NCBI GenBank assembly: GCA_022361275.1 | Contig: JAKSBE010000598.1 | Location: forward strand, 1-48,414 | Direction: 5' to 3' | DNA from: Kiloniellales bacterium | GTDB taxonomy: Bacteria > Pseudomonadota > Alphaproteobacteria > Kiloniellales > JAKSBE01 | Length of the DNA stretch: 48,414 nt | Shown: positions 16,606 to 25,601 of the stretch, in pieces | How the letters are laid out: the number at the start of each line of letters is the position of its first letter | How positions within the stretch are numbered: position 1 is the first letter of the stretch | Notes under the pieces: generated by a model | The model's input: only the letters and a program-made list of their open reading frames with translations | The model's database searches: none | What the model was told of the DNA's origin: nothing | Made by a program: the position numbers and the translations under genes

Positions 16606-18789
16606 ATGGCGGCGAATGAATCCGGCGACTACGGTCCCGGCGAACCCAGCGAACCCAGCGAACCCAGCGAACCCAGCGAACCCGGCGAGGGCGGAAGGGA
16701 CAAGGTTACCTTTCCCGGAACCGACATTTACGTCGAATGGGCGCTTGGAGCCGGTAGGGCGGACTTTTTCGCATCCGAGGATCAACAGGTCTGGATACCG
16801 CTTCTATTGGAGTTGACGGGCATCAGCGCCGCTGAGTTCGCCTCGGGCGAGTTGTTTGCGCCGATCGACAAAAAAACGTGGCAAGAGTCGGTTCGCGTGC
16901 CCGGTCTTTACCTGGACGAGAGAGGCCTTGGGTACGGTCGCGACTGTGAGACCGTCTATCTGACCGCCCTGGTCCAGGAGGTATTCTTTCTCGACTATCT
17001 GGAAAGCAACGCCAGACTTCAGCAAGCCGTCTCGCGGCTCAAGCTGGGCGCTCCCTTGGACAGAAGATCCTTGGATCCCATGTTCTTCGATTCCCACACC
17101 AGACAGCCCCAGCATGACGAAGCGGGTGATGCCCGATCCGATCCCTCGGACGGCCCACCGAGTGAAGGCGTCGTGATTCTTGGCATTATCGACGATGGTA
17201 TTGCGTTCGGGCATCAGCGTTTTTGGCGGGGCAATCGTCAAACGCGCGTGCGGTATGCCTGGCTGCAGGACAGCGTGCCTGGCGTCGGCGGACCGCTTCT
17301 CGGCGTGGCATTCAACGGTATCGAACTGACAAATGCGGATATCGACAGGCTCCTCACCGCGTCGGCTTCGGCAGGAAGCGTCGACGAGGATCTCTTCTAC
17401 CAACGCGCCGGCGCCGTCGACTTCAATCGGCAGATCCACAAATCCGTCGCCCGGCGTGCCTCTCACGGCGCCCATGTGATGGACGTTGCCGCAGGATACG
17501 ACTATCGCGATCCGGCCGATCAGCCGCATCTGGATGCAAGGCCAATCATCTGCGTTCAATTGCCGACCGAGGTCACAGCCGAAACCTCGGGCGGAACCCT
17601 TGAATGCTATCTGCTCGAAGCCATCGATTACATTCTGCGTCGGGCCGACGACATCGCTTGCGAACGAGGGACCGGCCCCCTTCCGGTGGTGATAAACTTC
17701 AGCTATGGCCATTACTCCGAACCCCATGATGGGACCGGCGTCCTGGAAGCGGCAATCGATCAGAGGATCCGGCAGCGCATGCGGACCTGCGGCGTACCGC
17801 TGCGCATGGTCCTGCCTTCGGGGAACAGTCATTTGTCCAGAACCCATGCGCGGCTTTCCTTTCAGGCGGTCGGAGAGACAAGGTCGCTTGAATGGCGCGT
17901 GCTGCCCGATGACAAGTCGCCCAGCTTTGTGGAGATTTGGCTGCCGCGAGGAGCGCCGGCGGACCGAATAGAAGTGAGCGTGACGGCACCGACAGGAGAG
18001 ACGACGACGCGGCTGGCCGAAGACACCAGTCGCTCTGAGCGGTTGCCGCCTGGCGCGCCTCCCGACGCGGAGATCTGTCTGGTCGACTACAGACATGAAC
18101 CCGTTGCCGATCGCGGCACGTACCTGATCACCTTGCAGCCGACCGAGCGATTGCAACCGGCGGGCGACCCGGTCGCGCCGCCCGGCGTCTGGAGAGTCCA
18201 CCTCACCAACCTGGCCTTCGGGCCCGACGAAGTCGTTCACGCCTGGATCGGAAGGGACGATACGCCTCTGGGTTTCCCGATTCATGGCCGGCAGTCCTAT
18301 TTCGACCAGGGATGCTACGCACGCTATGACGAGAGCGGGCGGCCAATCGAAGAGGACGTCCCCGCCGATTGCGAAATCGTGCGTGGTGGGACGATCAGCG
18401 GCCTGGCCACCGGCCAGGAGACAATCGTGATCGGCGGCTACTACAGACGGGAAACGCGACCAGCAGAGTATTCGGCCGGCGGGCCGACCAACGGCGCGCC
18501 GAGGCGCGGCGGACCGGACGCCACGGCGGTGAGCGACGATACCGTCGTGCACCGGGGTATTCTAGCGGCAGGAACCCACAGCGGATCGGTCGTCGCCCTC
18601 GATGGCACCAGTATCGCCGCGCCACAGGTCGCCCGAAGAGTAGCCGACGCGCTGGCCGCCGGAGGAGCCGGCGACCGCGCCGACGTCGCCGGTTGGGCCG
18701 TGCCCTTCACCGACCCGCCGGTAGCGCCGGAGCGCGGCGGCGCCGGCATGGTGGACGCCCCACCGGTCGTCAGGATAAACCGCTACTGA
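16606..18789 (+). CDS. S8 (subtilisin-like) serine protease with N-terminal GEP/SEP repeats
   Basis: A 727-residue protein. After GPGEP come SEP repeats (about 11-29). A helical region of unknown fold (about 40-165) precedes the protease domain. The catalytic residues are intact: Asp in ILGIIDDGIAFGH (about D196), His in RASHGAHVMDVAAG (about H287), oxyanion Asn in LPSGN (about N407) and Ser in GTSIAAPQVAR (about S669). Between Asn and Ser lies an insert of about 190 residues that reads as beta-sandwich (GTYLITLQP, GVWRVHLTNL). There is no signal peptide or membrane helix, which is unusual for subtilases and suggests cytoplasmic action or non-classical export. AAGGTAGGAG precedes ATG 16606. 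It is the third gene of the module, 45 bp after the haloperoxidase-like gene. Confidence 0.85.
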   Translation: MAANESGDYGPGEPSEPSEPSEPSEPGEGGRDKVTFPGTDIYVEWALGAGRADFFASEDQQVWIPLLLELTGISAAEFASGELFAPIDKKTWQESVRVPGLYLDERGLGYGRDCETVYLTALVQEVFFLDYLESNARLQQAVSRLKLGAPLDRRSLDPMFFDSHTRQPQHDEAGDARSDPSDGPPSEGVVILGIIDDGIAFGHQRFWRGNRQTRVRYAWLQDSVPGVGGPLLGVAFNGIELTNADIDRLLTASASAGSVDEDLFYQRAGAVDFNRQIHKSVARRASHGAHVMDVAAGYDYRDPADQPHLDARPIICVQLPTEVTAETSGGTLECYLLEAIDYILRRADDIACERGTGPLPVVINFSYGHYSEPHDGTGVLEAAIDQRIRQRMRTCGVPLRMVLPSGNSHLSRTHARLSFQAVGETRSLEWRVLPDDKSPSFVEIWLPRGAPADRIEVSVTAPTGETTTRLAEDTSRSERLPPGAPPDAEICLVDYRHEPVADRGTYLITLQPTERLQPAGDPVAPPGVWRVHLTNLAFGPDEVVHAWIGRDDTPLGFPIHGRQSYFDQGCYARYDESGRPIEEDVPADCEIVRGGTISGLATGQETIVIGGYYRRETRPAEYSAGGPTNGAPRRGGPDATAVSDDTVVHRGILAAGTHSGSVVALDGTSIAAPQVARRVADALAAGGAGDRADVAGWAVPFTDPPVAPERGGAGMVDAPPVVRINRY
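16642..16686 (+). repeat. Five 9-bp tandem units encoding Glu-Pro-(Ser/Gly)
   Basis: Four identical copies of GAACCCAGC and a fifth, GAACCCGGC. The preceding codon is GGC, so the peptide reads G-EP-S-EP-S-EP-S-EP-S-EP-G. The near-perfect DNA identity contrasts with the AGT repeat of the neighbouring gene and suggests recent slippage. Confidence 0.9.
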
Positions 18790-18818
18790 CAACGCCGCCG
18801 TTCGGTCTCTCCAGATCG

Positions 18819-18833
18819 AGAAGGCGCTTCTTT
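18819..18833. terminator. Possible weak terminator between convergent genes
   Basis: AGAAG-GCG-CTTCT (5-bp stem, 3-base loop) followed by TT lies between the subtilase gene and the convergent membrane protein gene. The stem is short and the T tract minimal. Confidence 0.3.
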
Positions 18834-18844
18834 GTGACCCTGAG

Positions 18845-20938
18845 CTACTTCCCCTCGCGCAGCCAGGCGAAGCCGAGCGTGGCGAGGGCGAGAAGGAGGA
18901 AAAGCAGGGGCGAGATCAGGGGAACCTGATCGACGCCGGTGACGACGTAGCTGTTGCCGCTCTGCAGGCCGATCCAGCCGCGGCCGTGGCGGTCGCGGCC
19001 GGCCTTGACCTTGCGCAGATCGGGCAGCCCGTCCTCGGCGAGGCCGACCACGGCGCCGCCGCTCTCCTCGGCCAGCGGGGCGAGGATCTCGCCGGTGGCG
19101 CGCAGGTCGGCGAATTCCAGCGGGTTGACTGCGCCCGAGGCCGCCAGCGCCGTGTGCCGCCCGTCGGAAACCCGGTAGAGGCCGAGTTCCTCCGCAGGCG
19201 CGCTGGCGGTCGCCCGGCCGTCCTCCCCGGGCTGCAGCAGCAGCTCGCTGGTCTCGCCCGAGGGCGTGGTGATGTCGACCGAGATCGCCTCGGTCGAGAG
19301 CGAGCGGCGCTCGATCTGCAGGCGGCCGTCGGTGATGCCGGCGCGCAGGTCCTCTTCCTCGAGGTCGGGCTCCTTCATCAGCCAGTGCGCGGTGCGGCGC
19401 ATCAGCTCGGCCTGCGGCCCGCCGCCCTCGAAGCCCCGCGCCCAGAGCCAGATGTGGTCGCTCATCAGCTGGCCGACCCGGCCCTCGCCGAAACGGTCGA
19501 GGATCAGCAGCGGCCGGTCGTCGACGCCCGACATGGCGACCACGCCGCGCTGCGGCGTGACCTCGATCTGGCGGAACCAGCGGCCCCAGCTCGGGTCCTC
19601 CCCGGCCGCCGCGTCGCCGGCGCCGGGCAGGCCCGCGGTCACCGGATGGCGCAGGCCGATGTCGGTGACCCGGGGCGTGAAGCCCTGCTCGATGTTCTGG
19701 CCGGTCGGCACGCCGGGCAGGATGCGGCCCAGCGGCGTGCGGAACAGCGACAGCGGCGTCGAGAAGGTCGGGCCGACGGCCTCCAGCAGGGCGCCGCCGC
19801 CCTCGACGTACTGGGCGATGTTGTCCAGGTAGATCCGCGGCAGCACGCCGCGTCGGCGATAGCGGTCGAAGACGATCAGGTCGAACTCGTCCAGCTTGAC
19901 CGAGAACAGCTCGCGGGTCGGGAAGGCGATCAGCGACAGCTCGCGGATCGGTGTGCCGTCCTGCTTCTCGGGCGGGCGCAGGATGGTGAAGTGCACCAGG
20001 TCGACCGAGGGGTCGGACTTGAGCAGGCTGCGCCAGGCCCGCTCGCCGGCGTGCGGCTCGCCGGAGACCAGCAGGACCCGCAGCCGCTCGCGCACGCCGT
20101 TGACGACCACGGCCGCCCGGTTGTTGAGCAAGGAGAGCTCCTGCGGGCCGGCCTCGACCTCGAGCTCCAGCACCGAGGGCCCGCGGCGGTCGAGCTCGAA
20201 GCTGACCTCCTGCTCCTCGCCGACCGGGACCATGAGCTCCTCGGCCGGGCCGCCGTCCCGGCGCAGGGTCAGGCGGGCCAGGCGCGGTGTGCCGCTCTCG
20301 TCGTCGGGCAGGTCCTCGACCTTCAGGGTCATGGTGAGCTGGCGCCCGACGATGCCGTAGCTGGGCACGCTGTCGAGCACCAGGCGCCGGTCGCCTTCGT
20401 CGGCCTCGCCGCTGCGCAGCAGGTGCAGCGGCGCGTCGATGCCGAGCGCCGCCAGGGACTCCGGGGCGTCGTGGATCCGGCCGTCGCTGATCACGACCAC
20501 GCCCGAGACCTGGCCGCGGGGTACGTTCGCCAGCTCCCGCTCCAGGGTCGCGAAGAGCCGGGTGCCGTCTTCGAGCTGGCCGGCCGCGCCCTGGCCGCTG
20601 CGCACGACCCGGACCTGGGTCTCGCCCAGAGCTTCCAGACGTTCCTCGACATGGGCGACCGCCTCGGCGATCTGCTCGGGCCGCCGTCCAACGCTCTGGC
20701 TGGCGCTCTCGTCGACCAGGACCAGCGCGATGTCCTCCAGCGGCTGGCGCACCTCGCTGACCAGGCTGGGATTGGCCAGGGCGAGCAGCAGCACCGACAG
20801 GAAGGCGGCGCGCAGCAGGGCGCCCTTGGCGCCGCGCAGGAAGGCCAAGGCGACCACCACGGCGGCGGCCACCGCCAGCGCCGCGATGACCGGCCAGGGC
20901 AGGGCCGGCGCCCAGATAATGGAAAGGCCGTCGGTCAT
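18845..20938 (-). CDS. Large membrane protein of the MoxR/DUF4159 operon, glutamine-amidotransferase-like
   Basis: A 697-residue protein with two N-terminal helices (about 10-33 and 40-58), a long extracytoplasmic part and one C-terminal helix (about 672-692). The first soluble part is von Willebrand A-like (IALVLVDESASQSVGRR, GVVVISDGRIHD). The middle holds the class I glutamine amidotransferase-like fold seen in these proteins (LRVLLVSGEPHAGERAWRSLL, IVFDRY...GGGALLEAVGP, GRVGQLMSDHIWLWARGFEGGGP). It is probably an inner-membrane scaffold or chaperone partner acting with MoxR. ATG 20938 overlaps the stop of the upstream gene by 4 bp (ATGA), so translation is coupled. It is the last gene of the four-gene operon. 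Confidence 0.85.
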   Translation of the reverse strand: MTDGLSIIWAPALPWPVIAALAVAAAVVVALAFLRGAKGALLRAAFLSVLLLALANPSLVSEVRQPLEDIALVLVDESASQSVGRRPEQIAEAVAHVEERLEALGETQVRVVRSGQGAAGQLEDGTRLFATLERELANVPRGQVSGVVVISDGRIHDAPESLAALGIDAPLHLLRSGEADEGDRRLVLDSVPSYGIVGRQLTMTLKVEDLPDDESGTPRLARLTLRRDGGPAEELMVPVGEEQEVSFELDRRGPSVLELEVEAGPQELSLLNNRAAVVVNGVRERLRVLLVSGEPHAGERAWRSLLKSDPSVDLVHFTILRPPEKQDGTPIRELSLIAFPTRELFSVKLDEFDLIVFDRYRRRGVLPRIYLDNIAQYVEGGGALLEAVGPTFSTPLSLFRTPLGRILPGVPTGQNIEQGFTPRVTDIGLRHPVTAGLPGAGDAAAGEDPSWGRWFRQIEVTPQRGVVAMSGVDDRPLLILDRFGEGRVGQLMSDHIWLWARGFEGGGPQAELMRRTAHWLMKEPDLEEEDLRAGITDGRLQIERRSLSTEAISVDITTPSGETSELLLQPGEDGRATASAPAEELGLYRVSDGRHTALAASGAVNPLEFADLRATGEILAPLAEESGGAVVGLAEDGLPDLRKVKAGRDRHGRGWIGLQSGNSYVVTGVDQVPLISPLLFLLLALATLGFAWLREGK

Positions 20939-23673
20939 TGCCCCAGGCGCTCCAGGATGTAGGGCACGTGGACCTGGTCGGTCTTGTAGTTGCCGGTCAG
21001 GGCGTACATCACCAGGTTGACGCCGAAGCGGTACGCCATCTCACGCTGCCGCTCGCCGCCGGGCACCGCGGGAAACAGGGGACGGCCCTCGCCGTCGATG
21101 GCCCAGGCCCCGGCCCAGTCGTTGGCGCCGATGATCACCGACGAGACGCCGTCGTTGACCCGCCCCTCGGCGGACTCGATCCACAGGGTGCCGCCGGCGT
21201 AGCGTCCGGGGAAGTCCTGCATCAGGTAGAAGGCCTTGGTCAGTACGTGGTCCGGCGACACCGGGATCAGCGCCGGAACCTGGATGTCCCGGGTCAGCCT
21301 CTGCAGCGCCGTGGCGGGCCGGCCGAGCGCCTGCGCCGCGGCCTCGGGCCGCCGCAGGTCGAAGAGGATGGTGCCGCCGTTCTTGAGGAAGGCGTTGACC
21401 GCGGCCGCCGCGGCGCCGTCGAGGGCACGCTGTTCGCTGGAGATCGGCCAGTAGAGCAGCGGGAAGAACGCCAGCTCGTCGCGGCCCAGGCGGACGCCGA
21501 CGGGCTCCGCCGCCTCGACCGCGGTGCGCCGGTTCAGCACCCGCGACAGCCCGGTGAGGCCGGCGTGGCTGACCTCGTCGACCGCCGGGATACCGGTGCG
21601 CACATAGGCCAGGCGGGTGTCGGTGGTCGCCTTGAGGGCGAAGGCGTCGTCGCTGTCCTGCGCCCGCGCCGGCGGCGCGGCGAAGAGGCCGGCGGCGGCC
21701 AGAACCAGCACGGCGGCGCTGCGGCCGAGCTTGGACGGGACCAGGAGACCGCGCAGCGTCAGGGCGATGACCATGTCGAGCAGCGCCAGGATCAGGGCGG
21801 CGGCCAGCAGCCAGGGCAGCAGGACGGTCTCGCTGCGGCCGGTGAAGGACTGCACCGCCTGGCCGTCGACGCTCGGTCCCAGGCCGGCCAGCGGTCCGAG
21901 CTGGTCCGCCAGGTTGTAGGCACGGCGCAGGCTGTCGCGGCCGTAGATGCCCGGCGGGTGGCGGGCGTCGACGCGGCCGGCCTCGATCGTCTCGGCGTCG
22001 AGCGCGACCGCGGTCGCCGGCGGCTGGCCCAGCAGGCCGAAGCCGTCCAGGGCCTCGAGCGGCGGCAAGGCTTCCTCGGCGGTGGCGCCGCCGGCAACGC
22101 CCTGGCTGACCGCGACGATCTTGCGCAGCATCTCGATGAAGAGGCCGGAGAACGCCAGGTTGGACCATTCGGTGTTGGCACTGGTATGGACCAGGATCAG
22201 CCAGCCCTCGCCGCGCCGCTCGGCGGTGACCAGCGGCGTGCCGTCCTCGAGCCGGGCCCAGGTCTTTTCGGGCAGGTCCAGCGCCGGCTCGGCCAGGACC
22301 TGGCGCTCGACGACCACGTCCTCGGGCAGATCCAGGCCGGCGAAGGGGCTGCCCCGGTGGAAGGGCGCCAGCTTGGCCGGGCGGCTCCAGGTCATGGCGC
22401 CGCTCAGGGTGCGGTCGCCCAGGCGCAGGCGCACCGGCAGCAGCCTGTCGTCGCCTTGCTGGGCCATCCGCGGCCCGGCGAAGCGCAGCAGGGTGCCGCC
22501 CTGCTCGATCCAGGCCGACAGCGCCTCGGCCTCCTCGGCCGGCAGTCGCCCGGCGTCCGCCAGGGTCAGGACCGCGACGCCTTGGCGCAGCAACTGGCCG
22601 ACGCTGCCCTTGTTCACCTCGGTGTAGGGCGCCAGGGCCCGCTCCAGGTAGTAGATCTCGCCGAGCAGCGGCCGCAGGGCCGCCGGGCCGGCGGCGACCA
22701 GGCCGACCGGCCGCCGGCGCCAGCGCTCGTCGATCAGGAAGACCGCCGCCGCCGTCTCCTCGGCCTCGATCTTGAGCCGGGCGATCTCGTTGCGCAGCTC
22801 GGTCGGCAGCTCGAAGCGGACGCTGCTGCGCGCCTCGCCCGGCGCGAAGCGGGCCTCGGCGCGGCCCAGGAGGCGGCCGTCCTCGGCCAGGGCGCGCACG
22901 ACGGCGAGGTCTTCGCCTTGGGTCGCCGCCCGCTCGACCTCGACGCCGACGCCGTCGGCGTCGAGCTGCGGGCTGCCGAGGCGCCGTGCCAGGCGCAGCG
23001 GCTCGTCCTGGTAGACCCGGACCGGACCGATGGCGCGCAGGCGGGCCGCGAAGGCACGCAGGTCGTCTTCGCTCTCGCCGTGCTTCAAGCCGTCGGAAAG
23101 CCAGATCACGGGCGCAGAGGCCTCGACGTTCAGGGCCTCCAGCGCGGCCAGCGCGGCGCGGCGGTCGACCGGCCAGGGCTGCGGCTCCAGGCCCTGCAGC
23201 AGGCGGCGCGCCGCCGCCGGATTCAGCGGGTCGCTGGCGGCGACCTGGGAGTCCGGTCCCTTGGGGGCGGTGGTCAGCACGATGAGCGGGCGGCCGTCGC
23301 GCTCGGCCTGGTCGATCAGGCCGCTGATGGTGTCGCGGCGCTGCGGCCAGTTGCGCGCCGCCGCCCAGCCGTCGTCGACGACGAGGACCAGGGGGCCGCT
23401 GCCGGCCAGCGGCCGGCTGGGGTTCAGCAAGGGCTGGGCCAGTCCGAGGATGATCAGCGTGGCGATCAGCAGGCGCAGGACGACCAGCCAGGGCGGCGTC
23501 CGGGCCGGGGTTTCCTCCGGCGGCCTGAGCCCGGTCAGCAGGCGCAGGGCCGGGAAGTCGATGCGCCTGGGCGAGGGCGGGGTCAGGCGCAGCAGCCACC
23601 ACAGCAGCGGCAAGGCGCCCAAGGCCAGCAGCAGCCAGGGCTGGGCGAAGGCGAGAGGTCCGAGCTCGAGCAT
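20935..23673 (-). CDS. DUF4159 protein with N-terminal BatA-like region
   Basis: A 912-residue membrane protein. The N-terminus is BatA-like, with helices at about 8-27 and 62-80 and the FPALRLL...TPARTPPWLVVLRLL pattern of aerotolerance-operon proteins. A vWA-like domain follows (PLVLVVDDGWAAARNW, VIWLSDGLKHGESEDDL). More helices lie at about 620-680. The C-terminal quarter is DUF4159 (FALKATTDTRLAYVRTG..., FFPLLYWPIS, GGTILFDLR, and a C-terminal RFGVNLVMYALTGNYKTDQVHVPYILERLG). The biochemical role is unknown; the operon is usually linked to envelope or complex maturation. It starts 4 bp after the DUF58 gene stop. Confidence 0.9.
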   Translation of the reverse strand: MLELGPLAFAQPWLLLALGALPLLWWLLRLTPPSPRRIDFPALRLLTGLRPPEETPARTPPWLVVLRLLIATLIILGLAQPLLNPSRPLAGSGPLVLVVDDGWAAARNWPQRRDTISGLIDQAERDGRPLIVLTTAPKGPDSQVAASDPLNPAAARRLLQGLEPQPWPVDRRAALAALEALNVEASAPVIWLSDGLKHGESEDDLRAFAARLRAIGPVRVYQDEPLRLARRLGSPQLDADGVGVEVERAATQGEDLAVVRALAEDGRLLGRAEARFAPGEARSSVRFELPTELRNEIARLKIEAEETAAAVFLIDERWRRRPVGLVAAGPAALRPLLGEIYYLERALAPYTEVNKGSVGQLLRQGVAVLTLADAGRLPAEEAEALSAWIEQGGTLLRFAGPRMAQQGDDRLLPVRLRLGDRTLSGAMTWSRPAKLAPFHRGSPFAGLDLPEDVVVERQVLAEPALDLPEKTWARLEDGTPLVTAERRGEGWLILVHTSANTEWSNLAFSGLFIEMLRKIVAVSQGVAGGATAEEALPPLEALDGFGLLGQPPATAVALDAETIEAGRVDARHPPGIYGRDSLRRAYNLADQLGPLAGLGPSVDGQAVQSFTGRSETVLLPWLLAAALILALLDMVIALTLRGLLVPSKLGRSAAVLVLAAAGLFAAPPARAQDSDDAFALKATTDTRLAYVRTGIPAVDEVSHAGLTGLSRVLNRRTAVEAAEPVGVRLGRDELAFFPLLYWPISSEQRALDGAAAAAVNAFLKNGGTILFDLRRPEAAAQALGRPATALQRLTRDIQVPALIPVSPDHVLTKAFYLMQDFPGRYAGGTLWIESAEGRVNDGVSSVIIGANDWAGAWAIDGEGRPLFPAVPGGERQREMAYRFGVNLVMYALTGNYKTDQVHVPYILERLGQ

Positions 23674-23677
23674 CGCC

Positions 23678-24559
23678 TCAGAACTCCCGGTTCGCGGTCA
23701 GGGCTGCATAGAGGGTGAGCAGCACCGCCTGGGCCGAGGTATCGCTGCGGTGGCGGGTGTAGGTCCAGCCGATGCTGCGGGCGATGGTGTCGAGGCCGTC
23801 GAACTGCCGCTGCAGCCGGGTCTGATAGTCGCCGCGCACGCTCTCGGTCCGCGACAGCAGCCAGGGGTCCTCGCCCTCCAGGCCCTGGAACAGCACCCGG
23901 CCCTCGTAGGGCAGGGATTCCTCGGCCGGATCGAGGATCTGGATCAGGTGGCCCCTGACTCCGCTCTCGGCCAGGCGCCGGACGCTGCGGTCGATGTCGC
24001 CGAGCGGCGCCAGGAAGTCGCTGAGCATCACCACCTGGGCGAAGCGCGGCAGGGTCTGGTTCGGCGGCAGGCTGCTCTCGCTCGCCTCCAGGTGCTCGAG
24101 CTGCAGAGCCATGCGGGTCACGGTGCCGCGGCCGCTCGCCGGCGGCAGGCCGGCGCCGAGCAGCGCCACCCGCTCGCCGCCGCGCACCAGCAGCACCACC
24201 AGGGCCAGGGTCAGCAGCTCGGCGCGCCGGCGCTTCGAGCCGTGGTCATTGCCGGAGGTCCAGTCCATGGAGGCGGAGGTGTCGCACCACAGCCAGACCG
24301 ATTGCGCCGCCTCCCATTCCAGTTCGCGGACGAAGACCTGGTCGGACTTGGCCGACTGCCGCCAGTCGATGAGCTGAGGCTGGTCGCCCGGCTCGTAGTG
24401 CCGGAACTGCCAGAAGGTCTCGCCCTGGCCGACCCGGCGCCGGCCGTGGACGCCCTGGGCGACGGTGGCCGCCACCCGCTCGGCCTCGACCAGCAGCGGC
24501 GGCAGGTTCGCCGCCAGGGCCTCGGCCCGCTGTCGTCGCCGAAGTGCGCGCTTCAGCAT
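23678..24559 (-). CDS. DUF58 domain protein
   Basis: A 293-residue protein. The DUF58 signature is RHYEPGDQPQLIDWRQSAKSDQVFVRELE (about 72-101) followed by a vWA-like WLWCDTSASMDW. Members are cytoplasmic partners of MoxR AAA ATPases, with a MIDAS-like site (D-x-S-x-S, here DTSAS). It lies between moxR (25-bp gap) and the DUF4159 gene (4-bp gap), the usual gene order of this operon in alphaproteobacteria. Confidence 0.92.
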   Translation of the reverse strand: MLKRALRRRQRAEALAANLPPLLVEAERVAATVAQGVHGRRRVGQGETFWQFRHYEPGDQPQLIDWRQSAKSDQVFVRELEWEAAQSVWLWCDTSASMDWTSGNDHGSKRRRAELLTLALVVLLVRGGERVALLGAGLPPASGRGTVTRMALQLEHLEASESSLPPNQTLPRFAQVVMLSDFLAPLGDIDRSVRRLAESGVRGHLIQILDPAEESLPYEGRVLFQGLEGEDPWLLSRTESVRGDYQTRLQRQFDGLDTIARSIGWTYTRHRSDTSAQAVLLTLYAALTANREF

Positions 24560-24584
24560 CAGGCTCGCCCTGGGCTCTGCAGGC

Positions 24585-25601
24585 TCACCGGTGCGGCGCC
24601 GAGAGCCGGTGGATCACGTCGTCGACCGAAACCCCGTCGGCGCGGGCCGCGAAGTTCAGGGCCATGCGGTGGCGCAGAACCGCCGGCGCCAGGGCCAGGG
24701 CATCGTCGACCGAGGGCGCCAGGCGCCCCTCGAGGACCGCCCGGGCGCGGACCGCCAGCATCAGCGACTGGCTGACCCGGGGACCCGGCCCCCAGGAGAC
24801 CTGCTTGACCACCTCGGGGATGTCCGAGGTCTCGGGCCGGCCGGAGCGGACCAGGGCCAGGATCGTCTCGACCACGCTTTCGCCGACCGGAACCCGGCGC
24901 ACAAGCTGCTGGGCGGCGATCAGTTCCTCGCCGCTCATCACCGCCTCGGCGCTGGACCGCTCGGGGCCGGTGGTCGCGAGCAGCATCTGCCGCTCGGCGT
25001 CGATGTCCGGATGGCCGACCTCGATCTGCATGAAGAAGCGGTCGAGCTGCGCCTCCGGCAGGGGATAGGTGCCTTCCTGCTCCAGCGGGTTCTGGGTCGC
25101 CAGGACGTGGAAGGGCGAGGGCAGGTCGTGCGGCGAGCCGGCGACGGTCACCTTGTGCTCCTGCATCGCCTGCAGCAGCGCCGACTGGGTCCGCGGGCTG
25201 GCGCGGTTGATCTCGTCGGCCATCAGCAGCTGGCAGAACACCGGCCCCGGGATGAAGCGGAAGGCCCGCTGGCCGCCCTCGCGCTCCTCCAGCACCTCGG
25301 CGCCGAGGATGTCGGCCGGCATCAGGTCGGGCGTGCACTGCACCCGCTTGTCCTCCAGGCCCAGGACGGTGCCCAGAGTCTCGACCAGGCGCGTCTTGGC
25401 CAGGCCCGGCACGCCGATCAGCAGGGCGTGGCCGCCGGCCAGGAGCGTGATTAGGGTTTGATCGATGACCTGCTCTTGGCCGAAAATCACATGGCCGATG
25501 CTTCTGCGGACCAGCTGCATGCGCTCGCCGAGGGCTTCGATCTCTTCGGCGAGCCTCTGGCCGGCGGCTTCGGATGTCGGCGCGGTCTTGGTCGCGTTCA
25601 C
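24585..25601 (-). CDS. MoxR-family AAA+ ATPase
   Basis: A 338-residue ATPase from GTG 25601 (NATKTAPTSEAAG...), chosen for its GAGGAG six or seven bases upstream and because it matches the family length. Walker A is GVPGLAKT, Walker B is LLMADEIN, with sensor 1 at ATQNP and the arginine-finger region PEAQLDRFFM. MoxR proteins remodel or insert cofactors into protein complexes and pair with vWA-domain proteins, three of which follow in this operon. The start is only 33 bp from the divergent DUF1285 start, so promoters of the two operons must overlap coding sequence or each other. Confidence 0.93.
   Translation of the reverse strand: MNATKTAPTSEAAGQRLAEEIEALGERMQLVRRSIGHVIFGQEQVIDQTLITLLAGGHALLIGVPGLAKTRLVETLGTVLGLEDKRVQCTPDLMPADILGAEVLEEREGGQRAFRFIPGPVFCQLLMADEINRASPRTQSALLQAMQEHKVTVAGSPHDLPSPFHVLATQNPLEQEGTYPLPEAQLDRFFMQIEVGHPDIDAERQMLLATTGPERSSAEAVMSGEELIAAQQLVRRVPVGESVVETILALVRSGRPETSDIPEVVKQVSWGPGPRVSQSLMLAVRARAVLEGRLAPSVDDALALAPAVLRHRMALNFAARADGVSVDDVIHRLSAPHR

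Noticed and set aside
15403-16686. Repeats at 15403-15483 and 16642-16686 considered as CRISPR
   Set aside because: The units are 9-bp, in frame and without spacers; they are coding repeats.
18986-23718. Long plus-strand open frames opposite the MoxR-operon genes
   Set aside because: Antisense shadows with Arg/Gln/Gly-biased translations; the minus-strand genes have conserved families and correct operon spacing.
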